Below are positions 49,729 to 58,535 of a stretch of DNA of 64,000 bases, piece after piece. Where the stretch lies: positions 1-64,000 of the forward strand of contig NZ_JBBHLB010000019.1 of the NCBI RefSeq assembly GCF_037572415.1, read 5' to 3'. The translations under genes were made by a program, and so were the position numbers. The first letter of the stretch is position 1; each line of letters opens with the position of its first letter. The stretch comes from Flavonifractor porci (GTDB lineage Bacteria > Bacillota > Clostridia > Oscillospirales > Oscillospiraceae). The notes under the pieces are model-generated. The model was given only the letters and a program-made list of their open reading frames with translations, ran no database searches and was not told where the DNA came from.

Positions 49729-49835
49729 GAGCATGACCTTCCTTTCTGTTTAGACTTCTCTAATGATATTCTACTACAAAAACCCTTCCGCCGGGGCATT
49801 TGTGACATAATTTTCATAAAAATTTCAGAAATGAC

Positions 49836-49862
49836 ACAAGGCCGCCCGAAGGCGGCCCTGTG
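49836..49862 (-). terminator. Candidate terminator after glyA
   Basis: Arms GGCCGCC (49840-49846) and GGCGGCC (49851-49857) plus flanking CACA/TGTG pairs form a compact hairpin downstream of the glyA stop. The T run after it on minus is weak. Confidence 0.5.
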
Positions 49863-49870
49863 AACAGCGT

Positions 49871-51112
49871 TTATTCGTACAGGGGGTACTTGGCGGTGAG
49901 CTGAGCCACCTGGGCACGCAGGTTCTCCTGGTTGCCCTCGAAGTTGGTGGCGGTCTGCCACATGACCTGGGCAATGACCTTCATATCCTCCTCGTTAAAG
50001 CCCCGGCTGGTGGCGGCGGGAGTACCCACCCGGATACCGGAGGTGACGAAGGGCTTCTCGGGGTCATTGGGGATGGCATTCTTGTTGACGGTGATGTTGA
50101 CCTCGTCCAGGCGGTGCTCCATCTCCTTGCCGGTGAGGTGGGCGGGCCGCAGGTCCACCAGCATCAGGTGGTTGTCGGTGCCGCCGCTCACCAGGTCGAA
50201 GCCCTCCTTCAGCAGGGCGTCCGCCAGAGCGGCGGCGTTCTTCACGATCTGCTGCTGGTAGGTCTTGAATTCCGGCTTGAGAGCCTCGCCCAGAGCCACC
50301 GCCTTGGCGGCGATGATGTGCTCCAGAGGGCCGCCCTGGCTGCCGGGGAAAATGGCGGAGTCGATCTTCTTGGCCAGCTCCTCCTTGCAGAGGATCATGC
50401 CGCCTCTGGGACCCCGGAGGGTCTTGTGGGTGGTGGTGGTCACCACATCGGCGTAGGGCACCGGGTTGGGATGGAGCCCGGCAGCCACCAGACCAGCGAT
50501 GTGGGCCATATCCACGAAGAGGTAGGCTCCCACCTCGTGGGCGATGTCGGCAAAGGTCTTAAAGTCGATGATACGGGGATAGGCAGAGGCGCCGGCCAGG
50601 ATCATCTTGGGCTGGTGCTTCTTGGCCAGATCCCGGACCTGGTCATAGTCAATGTATCCCTGCTCATTGACCCCATAGGCCACCATGTGGTAGTTCTTTC
50701 CGGAGAAGTTGACGGGAGAGCCGTGGGTCAGGTGGCCGCCGTTGGCCAGGTCCATGCCCAGCACCGTGTCGCCGTGCTCACACAGAGCCTGATACACGGC
50801 AAAGTTGGCGTTGGCGCCGCAGTGGGGCTGCACGTTGGCGTGGTCGGCTCCAAAGAGCTGGCAGGCCCGCTTGCGGGCGATCTCCTCCACCACGTCCACG
50901 CACTGGCAGCCGCCGTAGTACCGCTTGCCGGGATAGCCCTCAGCGTACTTATTGGTGAGCACCGTGCCCGCCGCGGCCAGCACCGCCTGGCTGACGAAGT
51001 TCTCCGAGGCGATGAGCTCAATGTTGCGCTGCTGCCGGGCGTACTCCGCCTCAACGGCCTTGCCTACCTCCGGGTCCTGGGCGGTAAGAAACTCCATGAT
51101 ATCCTTGACCAA
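49871..51112 (-). CDS. glyA: Serine hydroxymethyltransferase
   Basis: 413 residues. The conserved NIELIASENFVS, YAEGYPGKRYYGGC, and PLP-lysine region TTTTHKTLRGPRGGMIL are present. It interconverts serine and glycine, feeding one-carbon units. The start is a TTG at 51112 (MVKDIMEF) with GGTGG spaced eight bases; the ATG at 51097 is an alternative. It is transcribed from its own promoter and divergent from nth. Confidence 0.95.
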   Translation of the reverse strand: MVKDIMEFLTAQDPEVGKAVEAEYARQQRNIELIASENFVSQAVLAAAGTVLTNKYAEGYPGKRYYGGCQCVDVVEEIARKRACQLFGADHANVQPHCGANANFAVYQALCEHGDTVLGMDLANGGHLTHGSPVNFSGKNYHMVAYGVNEQGYIDYDQVRDLAKKHQPKMILAGASAYPRIIDFKTFADIAHEVGAYLFVDMAHIAGLVAAGLHPNPVPYADVVTTTTHKTLRGPRGGMILCKEELAKKIDSAIFPGSQGGPLEHIIAAKAVALGEALKPEFKTYQQQIVKNAAALADALLKEGFDLVSGGTDNHLMLVDLRPAHLTGKEMEHRLDEVNITVNKNAIPNDPEKPFVTSGIRVGTPAATSRGFNEEDMKVIAQVMWQTATNFEGNQENLRAQVAQLTAKYPLYE

Positions 51113-51151
51113 TGTCTGTCGCCACCTTTCAAAATTTTAGCGATTTAACTC

Positions 51152-51180
51152 ATTATACCGGATAGTTCTCAAAATTACAA
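51152..51180 (-). promoter_or_regulatory. glyA promoter
   Basis: On minus: TTGTAA (51180-51175), 17 bases, TATAAT (51157-51152), about 40 bases from the start codon. Confidence 0.75.
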
Positions 51181-51250
51181 TCGTCACCATAGGAAAAACC
51201 CTCTCGTTTTTTGCCCCGTTGTGTGTTATATTGTCTAACGAGGTGATCCT

Positions 51251-51898
51251 ATGAAAGACCATCAGGATGTCATTGCCATCGTGGAGGAGCTCAAGCGCCT
51301 CTACCCCGACGCCCTGTGTTCCCTGCAATATCCCAAGCCCTATGAGCTGCTCTTTGCCGTGCGTCTGGCCGCCCAGTGCACCGACGAGCGGGTCAACATG
51401 GTCACGCCCGCTCTGTACGAGCGCTTCCCCACCCTGGAGTCTCTGGCGGAGGCTGACGTCAGCGAGGTGGAGACCTACATCCATTCCACCGGCTTCTTCC
51501 GGGCCAAGGCCCGGGACATTGTGGCCGCCGCCCGGATGCTGGTGGATGTGTACGGCGGCGTGGTGCCCGACAACATGGAGGACCTGCTGAAGCTGCCCGG
51601 CGTGGGCCGCAAGACCGCCAACCTGATTCTGGGCGACGTGTACAAGACCCCCGGCGTGGTGGTGGCAGATACCCACTGCATCCGCATTACCGGCCTGCTG
51701 GGCCTCACAGACGGAACCCGCGACCCGGTCAAAACCGAGATGCAGCTGCGGAAGATCCTTCCCCCGGAGGAATCCAGCGACTTCTGCCACCGGATGGTGC
51801 TCCACGGCCGGGCAGTGTGCGTGGCCCGGCGGCCTGACTGCCAGAACTGCACCCTGCGGCCCTGGTGCGACCATTTCCAGAAGAGTACCGGGAACTGA
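51251..51898 (+). CDS. nth: Endonuclease III
   Basis: 215 residues. The helix-hairpin-helix LPGVGRKTANLILGD carries the catalytic Lys, and VVADTHCIRI the Asp. The iron-sulfur cysteines are spaced C-x6-C-x2-C-x5-C in CVARRPDCQNCTLRPWC. It removes oxidised pyrimidines from DNA. GAGGTG precedes the ATG. Divergent from glyA. Confidence 0.96.
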   Translation: MKDHQDVIAIVEELKRLYPDALCSLQYPKPYELLFAVRLAAQCTDERVNMVTPALYERFPTLESLAEADVSEVETYIHSTGFFRAKARDIVAAARMLVDVYGGVVPDNMEDLLKLPGVGRKTANLILGDVYKTPGVVVADTHCIRITGLLGLTDGTRDPVKTEMQLRKILPPEESSDFCHRMVLHGRAVCVARRPDCQNCTLRPWCDHFQKSTGN

Positions 51899-51934
51899 TT
51901 GAACGGGACGTCCCGCCAAAACGGACCTCTCCAT

Positions 51935-51966
51935 ATCCGCCCCCCTGCTTTGGAGGGCGGATTTTC
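51935..51966 (+). terminator. Terminator after nth
   Basis: ATCCGCCC (51935-51942) pairs with GGGCGGAT (51955-51962), followed by TTTTCC. Confidence 0.7.
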
Positions 51967-52062
51967 CTTAAATTTTATGCCGTAAAAACGCACTAATATT
52001 TAACTAACATTTTAAGCGTAAGATATGCTTTGTTTACCACGGATGAAGGGAGGAAAAACAGA

Positions 52063-52239
52063 ATGGAAAAGACCAATCATTTGAGCATTCGGACCGACAA
52101 GATCCTCCATGACAAGCTCCAGTATGTGGCCGCCTATGAAGGCCGCTCCATGAGCGGTCAGATCCTCTACCTGATCCAAAGCTGCATCCGGGAATTTGAA
52201 AAGGAGCACGGGCCGATCTCGGCGGAGGCGCCAAAATGA
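52063..52239 (+). CDS. Arc-like ribbon-helix-helix protein
   Basis: 58 residues from the ATG at 52063 with GGGAGG upstream. NHLSIRTDKILHDKLQYVAA then EGRSMSGQILYLIQSCIREF is an Arc-type RHH. It overlaps comF by four bases (ATGA). A small DNA-binding regulator upstream of comF is not an arrangement I recognise; it may be an autoregulator. Nothing else is visible. Confidence 0.75.
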   Translation: MEKTNHLSIRTDKILHDKLQYVAAYEGRSMSGQILYLIQSCIREFEKEHGPISAEAPK

Positions 52240-52892
52240 GCGGGCCGCTGGGCTTCGTGCTGGACCTGCTCTTCCCGCCCAAGTGTGTGTTCTGCGGGAA
52301 GGTGCTGGACTCCGGCGAAAGCGGCTTCTGCCGGCGCTGCCAGCGGGAACTGCCCTGGCTCACCGACGGCGAAGCGGAACTGACAGGGGAATTTTTCTCC
52401 CTGTGCGCCGCGCCGCTGCGCTATCAGGACAAGGTACGGGATTCCATCCACCGGTACAAGTTTAAAGGACGCCGTGGCTACCATAAAGTATACGGCAAAT
52501 TGGTGGCCCAGTGTGTCCACGACCATTTGGACGGACGGTACGATCTTATCACCTGGGTGCCTCTCTCCGACCGGCGAAAGAAGGAGCGGGGCTACGACCA
52601 GGCCTTCCTGCTGGCCAGCGCCGCCGCTTTGGAGCTGGGGGATGTGGCGGTAGAGACCCTGCGGAAGGAGCGGAATACCGATCCCCAGTCCGGTATCACC
52701 GAGGATGCCCAGCGCCGGGCCAACGTATTGGGCGCCTATACCCCGGTGGACCCGGAACTGGTGGTAGGAAAGCGGGTCCTGCTCATAGACGATGTGGTGA
52801 CCACCGGCTCCACCCTGTCGGAGTGCGCCCGCACTCTGCGTACCATGGGAGCAGAGGATGTGGTGTGTGCCGCCCTGGCCCGGGCCCGGTAG
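52236..52892 (+). CDS. comF: ComF-family phosphoribosyltransferase-like protein
   Basis: 218 residues. Two Cys pairs (KCVFCGKVL, then CRRCQREL) form a small zinc domain, and the PRTase loop VLLIDDVVTTGSTLSECA is intact. In naturally competent bacteria ComF is needed for DNA uptake; in Clostridia its role is unclear. No other competence genes are adjacent. Confidence 0.9.
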   Translation: MSGPLGFVLDLLFPPKCVFCGKVLDSGESGFCRRCQRELPWLTDGEAELTGEFFSLCAAPLRYQDKVRDSIHRYKFKGRRGYHKVYGKLVAQCVHDHLDGRYDLITWVPLSDRRKKERGYDQAFLLASAAALELGDVAVETLRKERNTDPQSGITEDAQRRANVLGAYTPVDPELVVGKRVLLIDDVVTTGSTLSECARTLRTMGAEDVVCAALARAR

Positions 52893-53024
52893 AGAGTAGG
52901 GGGCACACGGAGACCCGGCTTTGCCGGCTGCGCCTTTTGGCGCGCAAGTGTTTTGGCCGGGGCCAGATAGGCGCTCTGACCGGCTTCCATACCGGAAAAT
53001 TCACAAAATTAGCGGAAATTCACG

Positions 53025-53053
53025 TTGAAATGGTGGGCACACTTCTGTATAAT
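53025..53053 (+). promoter_or_regulatory. Promoter of the mreB homologue
   Basis: TTGAAA (53025-53030), 17 bases, TATAAT (53048-53053): a near-consensus vegetative promoter, about 107 bases before the start. Confidence 0.8.
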
Positions 53054-53160
53054 ATAAAAGATTCAAGCTGGGGCATTTTGTCCGGGCTTGTCTGACTGAG
53101 TTGACTTTTGGGTCAGTCATTACCATTCATCATATAGAGTAAAAACGTCGAGGTGCAGGT

Positions 53161-54183
53161 ATGTTCAGTAAAGATATCGGTATCGACCTGGGTACAGCTT
53201 CTATCCTGGTCTATGTAAAGGGCAAGGGCGTGGTCCTGCGGGAGCCCTCCGTGGTGGCCATTGACAAAAATACGGGCAAGCTGCTCAAAGTGGGCACTGA
53301 GGCACAGCAGATGCTGGGCCGTACCCCCGGCAACATCGTGGCCATCCGTCCCCTGCGGGAGGGCGTCATTTCCGACTACGATATGACCGAGCGGATGCTC
53401 AAGGAGTTTATCCGTAAGGTGACCTCCTTCCGGCTCTTCAAGCCCCGCATCGTCATCTGCGTCCCCTCCGGCATCACCGAGGTGGAGGAGCGTGCCGTCA
53501 TCGACGCCGGCATCCAGGCCGGCGCCCGCCGGGTATACCTCATTGAGGAGCCCGTGGCCGCTGCTATCGGCGCCGGTATCGACATCGCCAAGCCCGACGG
53601 CCACATGATCGTGGACATCGGCGGCGGCACCACCGATATCGCCGTGATCTCCCTGTCCGGCATCGTGGAGTCCACCTCCATCAAGATCGCCGGCGACCAG
53701 TTCGACGAGGCCATTGTCAAGTATATCCGCCGCAAGCACAACGTGCTCATCGGCGAGCGTACTGCCGAGGAGCTGAAGATGCAGATCGGCTGTGTGTTCC
53801 CCCGCCCCGAGGAGCAGACCATCGAGATCAAGGGCCGCTGCCTGATGACCGGCCTGCCCCGTGTCTTCTCCGTGTCCTCCAGCGAGATGATCGAGGCCTT
53901 CGAGGAGGTCTCCACCCGCATTCTGGAGGCCATCCACGGCGTGCTGGAGCGCACTCCTCCCGAGCTGGTGGCCGATATCTCCACCAACGGTATCGTCATG
54001 ACCGGCGGCGGCTCCCTGGTCTGGGGCTTCGACAAGCTGATCGAGTCTCACACCGGCATTGAGACCCATGTGGCCGACGACGCCATCTCCTGTGTGGCCT
54101 ACGGCACCGGCAAGAGCCTGGACGACGTGGACTCCATGCAGGACGGCACTATCAACCTGTCCCGCCGCAAGCAGATGAACTGA
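53161..54183 (+). CDS. mreB: Rod-shape actin MreB/Mbl homologue
   Basis: 340 residues. Actin-fold phosphate loops are IGIDLGTASILVYVKG and HMIVDIGGGTTDIAVISL, with MTGGGSLVWGFD for the adenosine site. It polymerises at the membrane and guides cell-wall synthesis. mreC and mreD do not follow, so this is a stand-alone paralogue closer to Mbl or MreBH in context; the choice of paralogue is uncertain. Confidence 0.92.
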   Translation: MFSKDIGIDLGTASILVYVKGKGVVLREPSVVAIDKNTGKLLKVGTEAQQMLGRTPGNIVAIRPLREGVISDYDMTERMLKEFIRKVTSFRLFKPRIVICVPSGITEVEERAVIDAGIQAGARRVYLIEEPVAAAIGAGIDIAKPDGHMIVDIGGGTTDIAVISLSGIVESTSIKIAGDQFDEAIVKYIRRKHNVLIGERTAEELKMQIGCVFPRPEEQTIEIKGRCLMTGLPRVFSVSSSEMIEAFEEVSTRILEAIHGVLERTPPELVADISTNGIVMTGGGSLVWGFDKLIESHTGIETHVADDAISCVAYGTGKSLDDVDSMQDGTINLSRRKQMN

Positions 54184-54200
54184 ATCAAAACCTCACATTT

Positions 54201-54231
54201 GGCGTGCCGCACACTGCGGCACGCCTTTTTT
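54201..54231 (+). terminator. Terminator of the mreB homologue
   Basis: GGCGTGCCGC (54201-54210) pairs with GCGGCACGCC (54216-54225), followed by six T residues. Confidence 0.92.
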
Positions 54232-54268
54232 AAAAAAGCGGTGGGCGCTGTATTGCAGCGCCCACCGC
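54232..54268 (-). terminator. Terminator of coaX
   Basis: GCGGTGGGCGCTG (54238-54250) pairs with 54256-54268; on minus the stem is followed by TTTTTT. It lies back to back with the terminator at 54201-54231. Confidence 0.92.
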
Positions 54269-54274
54269 TTTTTC

Positions 54275-55057
54275 TTACCGTTTCTTTTCCCGCTCATAGA
54301 TAATGCGCAGGCCATCCAGCACCAGCTGGGGGTCCACCACATCGATGAGTTCTGTGTTGTCCGCCACCATCCGGGCCAGTCCGCCGGTGGCGATCACCTT
54401 CACGTCCGGCTCGCCGATCTCCACCTTGGCCTGACGGATCAGGTACTCGATGGCGCCGATATAGCCCATCACCGCTCCCGCCTGGATCTGCCCCACAGCA
54501 GTGGTACCCAGCACGGTGTCCGGCTTTACCAGCTCCACCCGGGGCAGCAGGGCCGTCTTTTGGAACAATCCATCGATGGATACCCGCACCCCGGCGGTAA
54601 TGCAGCCCCCCAGATATACCCCGTCCCGGCTCACCGCATCCAGAGTGGTAGCAGTGCCGAAATCCAGCACGATCAGAGGTTTCCCGTATTTGGCCATGGC
54701 GGCGATATCAGCCGCCGCCCGGTCGGGACCCAGCCGCTCCTCGCTGGCGCAGGGCACATAGGGCAGCCGGGGGTCCAGTCCGTCGTCCAGCACCAGAGGA
54801 GTCTTGCCCACATAGTTTTTCATAGCATTGTTGAGGGTGTGCATCACCTGAGGCACCACAGAACCAATCACCACATCTTCGATCTGGTCCAGCTCCAGGC
54901 CGAAGCGCTGGAAATACTGACACACCAGCAGTCCCAGCTCATCGGAGGTACGATCGCTGTCCGTCATGGTACGGAAGCTGCCCTTCAGCTCCGCCCCCTC
55001 ATAGATGCCGAACACCATATTGGTGTTGCCTACGTCCACCGCAAGCAGCATAGCCAT
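54275..55057 (-). CDS. coaX: Type III pantothenate kinase
   Basis: 260 residues. MLLAVDVGNTNMVFGIYEG, PLIVLDFGTATTLD and VIATGGLARM match CoaX, the first enzyme of coenzyme A synthesis. It uses pantothenate and ATP and needs K+. It is transcribed with the upstream yfcE-type gene, 12 bases apart. Confidence 0.95.
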   Translation of the reverse strand: MAMLLAVDVGNTNMVFGIYEGAELKGSFRTMTDSDRTSDELGLLVCQYFQRFGLELDQIEDVVIGSVVPQVMHTLNNAMKNYVGKTPLVLDDGLDPRLPYVPCASEERLGPDRAAADIAAMAKYGKPLIVLDFGTATTLDAVSRDGVYLGGCITAGVRVSIDGLFQKTALLPRVELVKPDTVLGTTAVGQIQAGAVMGYIGAIEYLIRQAKVEIGEPDVKVIATGGLARMVADNTELIDVVDPQLVLDGLRIIYEREKKR

Positions 55058-55069
55058 CCTTCCCTTCTC

Positions 55070-55537
55070 TTATAAATGACTGAGGTAACACACCGCGCCG
55101 CCGTCCTCCAGAACAGCCACGGCGTAGGTGTGAGGTCCAAAGGTACCAACCGAACCGGGATTCACGATCCACATCCCGTTTTCAAATTCGCAGAAGGCCT
55201 CATGAGTGTGGCCGAAGCACAGCAGATGGGCCCCTGCCTCCCGGGCCGCCCGCACTGCCATGCCCATACCCATCTTCACATGGTAGATGTGTCCGTGAGT
55301 CATCAGGATCTTGCAGCCCTCCAGGGTAAAGATCCGCTCCTCCGGCAGGTCGGGCCGCCGTCCGTCACAGTTGCCAGGGACGTAGGTCACCGGAATGTGG
55401 GGGAATTTGGCCGCCAGGTCCTCGGCGTCCCGGGCCAGATCTCCCAGATGAAGGATTCGGTCAGGGCTCTCCAGCCGCACCACATCCTCCATATTGGCCA
55501 CATTGCCGTGGGAATCCGAAAAAATCAGCAGTTTCAT
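55070..55537 (-). CDS. YfcE/MJ0936-family phosphodiesterase
   Basis: 155 residues. Calcineurin-type motifs are LLIFSDSHGNVANM, HLGDLARD, YVPGNCDGRR, LMTHGHIYHVK and CFGHTHEAF. It probably hydrolyses phosphodiesters with Mn2+; the cellular substrate is unknown. It precedes coaX in one transcript. Confidence 0.93.
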   Translation of the reverse strand: MKLLIFSDSHGNVANMEDVVRLESPDRILHLGDLARDAEDLAAKFPHIPVTYVPGNCDGRRPDLPEERIFTLEGCKILMTHGHIYHVKMGMGMAVRAAREAGAHLLCFGHTHEAFCEFENGMWIVNPGSVGTFGPHTYAVAVLEDGGAVCYLSHL

Positions 55538-55609
55538 ACAATCACCTTCTCAAGGGCGGCACATATAATGAACTGGACGCCACTATATATTAGGGATGGA
55601 GTTGATGAT

Positions 55610-55870
55610 ATGGGTCAGAACAAAATCGATCCCACCGCCGCCCTGGAGCACAACCGGGCCCTGCTGGAGCAGGTGATCCACTCCCCGGACGCCCAGCGGC
55701 TGATGGAATTGCTCAATCAGAACGCCGGCGGCAAGCTGAAAACCGCCGCGGCCTCCGCCGCTCTGGGGGATGCCAAAGACCTGGTGGCCATGGTGCGCCA
55801 GGTGATGCAGAACCCGGAGGGCGCCAAACTGGTGGAACGGCTCAATCAAACCGCTCCCAAACAGGACTGA
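55610..55870 (+). CDS. Unknown small helical protein
   Basis: 86 residues from the ATG at 55610 with GGATGGAG upstream. It begins MGQNKIDPTAALEHNRALLE, is wholly alpha-helical in character and ends in TAPKQD. No membrane or Cys motif. Next gene begins 24 bases on. The three genes 55610-56582 form one transcript and may be a sporulation-linked set of Oscillospiraceae; I do not recognise the family. Confidence 0.7.
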   Translation: MGQNKIDPTAALEHNRALLEQVIHSPDAQRLMELLNQNAGGKLKTAAASAALGDAKDLVAMVRQVMQNPEGAKLVERLNQTAPKQD

Positions 55871-55894
55871 TTTTACGCCAAGGAGGGATGGCCC

Positions 55895-56314
55895 GTGGCC
55901 CAGTTGGAAGAACAACTCAACCAGATCCTGGGCAATCCCCAGGCCATGGAACAGATTATGTCCCTGGCCCAGTCCCTCTCGGGTAAGCAGGAGGATCAGG
56001 CATCCGAACAGCCCGCGGCAGAACCGGAGTCTGAAACGGCCGCCCAGCCGCCAACAGAGAGCGACGCCCCCTCCCCCCTGTCCGCCCTGGACGGGCTAGA
56101 CCCCAGACTGCTCCAGATGGGGATGGGGCTTTTGTCGGAGTATTCCGCCCAGGACGACAAAAAGACCGCCCTGCTGGCCGCCCTCAAGCCCTTTCTCAAA
56201 CCGGAGCGGCAGGAAAAAATGGATCAGGCCGTCCGCATCGCCCGGCTCACCCGGGTGATCCGGACGGCGCTGCGGATGTTCCGTGACCGCGGAGAGGAGG
56301 AGGACGATGTATAA
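55895..56314 (+). CDS. Unknown protein, second in a three-gene set
   Basis: 139 residues. GTG start with AAGGAGG ten bases upstream. An N-terminal helix (LEEQLNQILGNPQAMEQIM) similar in style to the preceding gene, an acidic Pro/Glu/Ala/Ser linker (about 30-62), and a C-terminal helical region with basic RIARLTRVIRTALRMFRDR. It may interact with a membrane or nucleic acid. No family recognised. Confidence 0.7.
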   Translation: MAQLEEQLNQILGNPQAMEQIMSLAQSLSGKQEDQASEQPAAEPESETAAQPPTESDAPSPLSALDGLDPRLLQMGMGLLSEYSAQDDKKTALLAALKPFLKPERQEKMDQAVRIARLTRVIRTALRMFRDRGEEEDDV

Positions 56315-56582
56315 CCGCTACATCCCCAACGGCACCTCCTACACCAGGATACCCCAGGAGGACGCCCCCTCTCCCCCACCCCGGGAAGAGAAGCGCCCCC
56401 CAAAGGCGGGGGGCAAAAAGAAGAGCGGCGCACTGAGTGAGCTGCTGAAAAGTCTGAAGCTGGACAGTCTGGACACCGGGGACGTGCTGCTGCTGCTCAT
56501 CCTGCTCTTTCTCTTTCTGGAAGGCGACGATACGGAGCTGGTCATCACGCTGGCCCTGGTGCTGCTGTTGGGGCTGAATTAA
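56307..56582 (+). CDS. Unknown small membrane protein
   Basis: 91 residues. The ATG at 56307 overlaps the previous stop by eight bases. The N-terminus is Pro/Lys-rich (APSPPPREEKRPPKAGGKKK); the C-terminus has two short hydrophobic segments (VLLLLILLFLFL and LVITLALVLLLGL) around EGDDTE. It ends facing the convergent gene with a four-base overlap. Function unknown. Confidence 0.7.
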   Translation: MYNRYIPNGTSYTRIPQEDAPSPPPREEKRPPKAGGKKKSGALSELLKSLKLDSLDTGDVLLLLILLFLFLEGDDTELVITLALVLLLGLN

Positions 56583-57334
56583 CTGGGGTCGTGGAGCACC
56601 GTACCGTCGGGCAGCGCGAAGGATGCGTTTTCCGGTACAGGCCGGTCCACGGAAAAGGCGCTCATCCGGTAGATCAGCTGGCCTTCCAGTCTGGTCTCGG
56701 CACAGGAGAGCAGGCCGCTGTCCGTGGAGATCCAGTACCGCTCCGCATAGCCCTGGCTGTCGGGCACCGTCTCCACAAAGATACAGGAGACCCCCTCCTT
56801 ATCCTCATAGCCGGCGTCGGCAATCTCCGACTGCTTCAGCTGGAGCACGTCCTCGTAGGTGGGAATGCGCTGGCCCTCCAGATCGGCGGAATTCTCGTCC
56901 GCCGATCCGGTGAGCACCCGGCTGTTCCCCTCATACCACAGCCAGAACTGTCCATCCCCCACGATGGAGTGGCGGACGGCGCCGCCGGGCAGCGTGGCGG
57001 TGGTATGGGTCCAGCCGCCGTCCACCCATACCGTGGCACGGGTGACGCCGCTCTGGCCTTCCCCCCAGAAATCCTCAATGGTCACGGTTCGGCCATAGCT
57101 CTCCGGCCGGGTCAGGGTGTGCTCCACCACATACTGAACGGTCTCAGTGGTGATCTCCACCCGTACATACTCATCCTCCCCCACCGGCGCCTGGGACTGG
57201 CTGGCCGCCGGGGCGGGCAGCTGGATCTTGGCGGTATCGGGCGCAAAAAGGCCGAGCCCAAAGCTGGAGAGCATGGCAACGGTAATGACGATGCCGATGA
57301 GCACCACCAGGATATTCCGATTGCGCCGTTCCAT
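56579..57334 (-). CDS. Membrane-anchored extracytoplasmic protein of unknown function
   Basis: 251 residues with a single N-terminal membrane segment (NILVVLIGIVITVAMLSSFG). The rest resembles an outer-surface beta domain (VTIEDFWGEGQSGVTRATVW, then WISTDSGLLSCAETRLEGQL), with a LolA-like or lipoprotein-carrier style. No catalytic residues seen. It is near wecB and tagO but transcribed separately. Confidence 0.7.
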   Translation of the reverse strand: MERRNRNILVVLIGIVITVAMLSSFGLGLFAPDTAKIQLPAPAASQSQAPVGEDEYVRVEITTETVQYVVEHTLTRPESYGRTVTIEDFWGEGQSGVTRATVWVDGGWTHTTATLPGGAVRHSIVGDGQFWLWYEGNSRVLTGSADENSADLEGQRIPTYEDVLQLKQSEIADAGYEDKEGVSCIFVETVPDSQGYAERYWISTDSGLLSCAETRLEGQLIYRMSAFSVDRPVPENASFALPDGTVLHDPS

Positions 57335-57386
57335 GCCGCTCCCTCCTCAGGCTCGACCAAGGGATCTGATCTATCAACAAACTCGT

Positions 57387-58535
57387 TTAAACGCCGAACT
57401 CCTCCGGCTTGTCCGCCCGCAGGCCAAACTGCCACTCAATGGCGTCGACGATGCGGCGGCAGGCAAAGCCGTCGCCGTAGGGGTTGACCGCATGGGCCAT
57501 TTCATGGTAGGCCTTCTCGTCAGTCAGCAGCTCAGAGGCCATACGGAAGATGGTCTCCTCCTCGGTACCGGCGATCTTGACGGTGCCGGCTTCCACGGCT
57601 TCGGGCCGCTCGGTCTCCCGCCGCAGGACAAGCACAGGCCGTCCCAGGGCCGGGGCCTCCTCCTGCAATCCGCCGGAGTCGGTCATCACCAGATAGGACC
57701 GGGCCATCAGGTTGTGCATCTCCTCCACATCCAGAGGATCGATGAGATGGATGCGCTGGTGGCCGGACAGGTGCTTGGCCGCCGCCTCCCGCACCACGGG
57801 AGACAGGTGGACCGGATACACCAGCTCCACATCCTCAAAGGTCTCGGCCACCCGGCGGAGGGCGGTCATGATATTGGCCATGGGCTGACCGTAGTTCTCC
57901 CGCCGGTGGCAGGTGACCAAAATGACTTTTTTATGTTCGTAGTCCAGTTGATTAAGCAAATCAGTCGCAAAGTGATAATCCTTTACAACTGTTGTTTTGA
58001 GGGCATCAATGACGGTATTGCCGGTGATAAACACCCCGTCGGTGATGTCCTCCCGGGCCAGATTGGCCACGTTGCTCCTGGTGGGACAGAAATGCAGGTC
58101 GGCAATGTCGCCCACCAGCTTCCGGTTCATCTCCTCCGGGAAGGGGGAGTACTTGTCCCACGTCCGCAGGCCTGCCTCCACATGGCCCACCTTGACCTGG
58201 TGGTAGAAGGCGGCCAGAGCACCGGCAAAGGTGGTGGAGGTATCGCCGTGGACCAGTACCAGATCGGGCTTGGCCTGATCCAGCACCTCCTCCATGCCCA
58301 GCAGGCACTTGGTGGTGATGGTGGACAGGGTCTGCCGGGGCTCCATAATGTTCAGGTCATAGTCCGGCTTCAGATGGAAGATATCCAGCACGGAGTCCAG
58401 CATCTGGCGGTGCTGGGCGGTGACACAGCAGATGGAGGTGATGCCCGGACGGCTTTGAAGCTCCTGCACCAGGGGGGCCATTTTAATGGCCTCCGGCCGG
58501 GTGCCGAAGATGGTCATAACACGGATCTCTTTCAT
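57387..58535 (-). CDS. wecB: UDP-N-acetylglucosamine 2-epimerase
   Basis: 382 residues. RVMTIFGTRPEAIKMAPL, VHGDTSTTFAGALAAFY, VGHVEAGLRT and LVMTDSGGLQEEAP are diagnostic. It makes UDP-ManNAc for teichoic acid or wall polymer linkage units. Its start overlaps the tagO stop as ATGA, so the pair is one operon. Confidence 0.95.
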   Translation of the reverse strand: MKEIRVMTIFGTRPEAIKMAPLVQELQSRPGITSICCVTAQHRQMLDSVLDIFHLKPDYDLNIMEPRQTLSTITTKCLLGMEEVLDQAKPDLVLVHGDTSTTFAGALAAFYHQVKVGHVEAGLRTWDKYSPFPEEMNRKLVGDIADLHFCPTRSNVANLAREDITDGVFITGNTVIDALKTTVVKDYHFATDLLNQLDYEHKKVILVTCHRRENYGQPMANIMTALRRVAETFEDVELVYPVHLSPVVREAAAKHLSGHQRIHLIDPLDVEEMHNLMARSYLVMTDSGGLQEEAPALGRPVLVLRRETERPEAVEAGTVKIAGTEEETIFRMASELLTDEKAYHEMAHAVNPYGDGFACRRIVDAIEWQFGLRADKPEEFGV

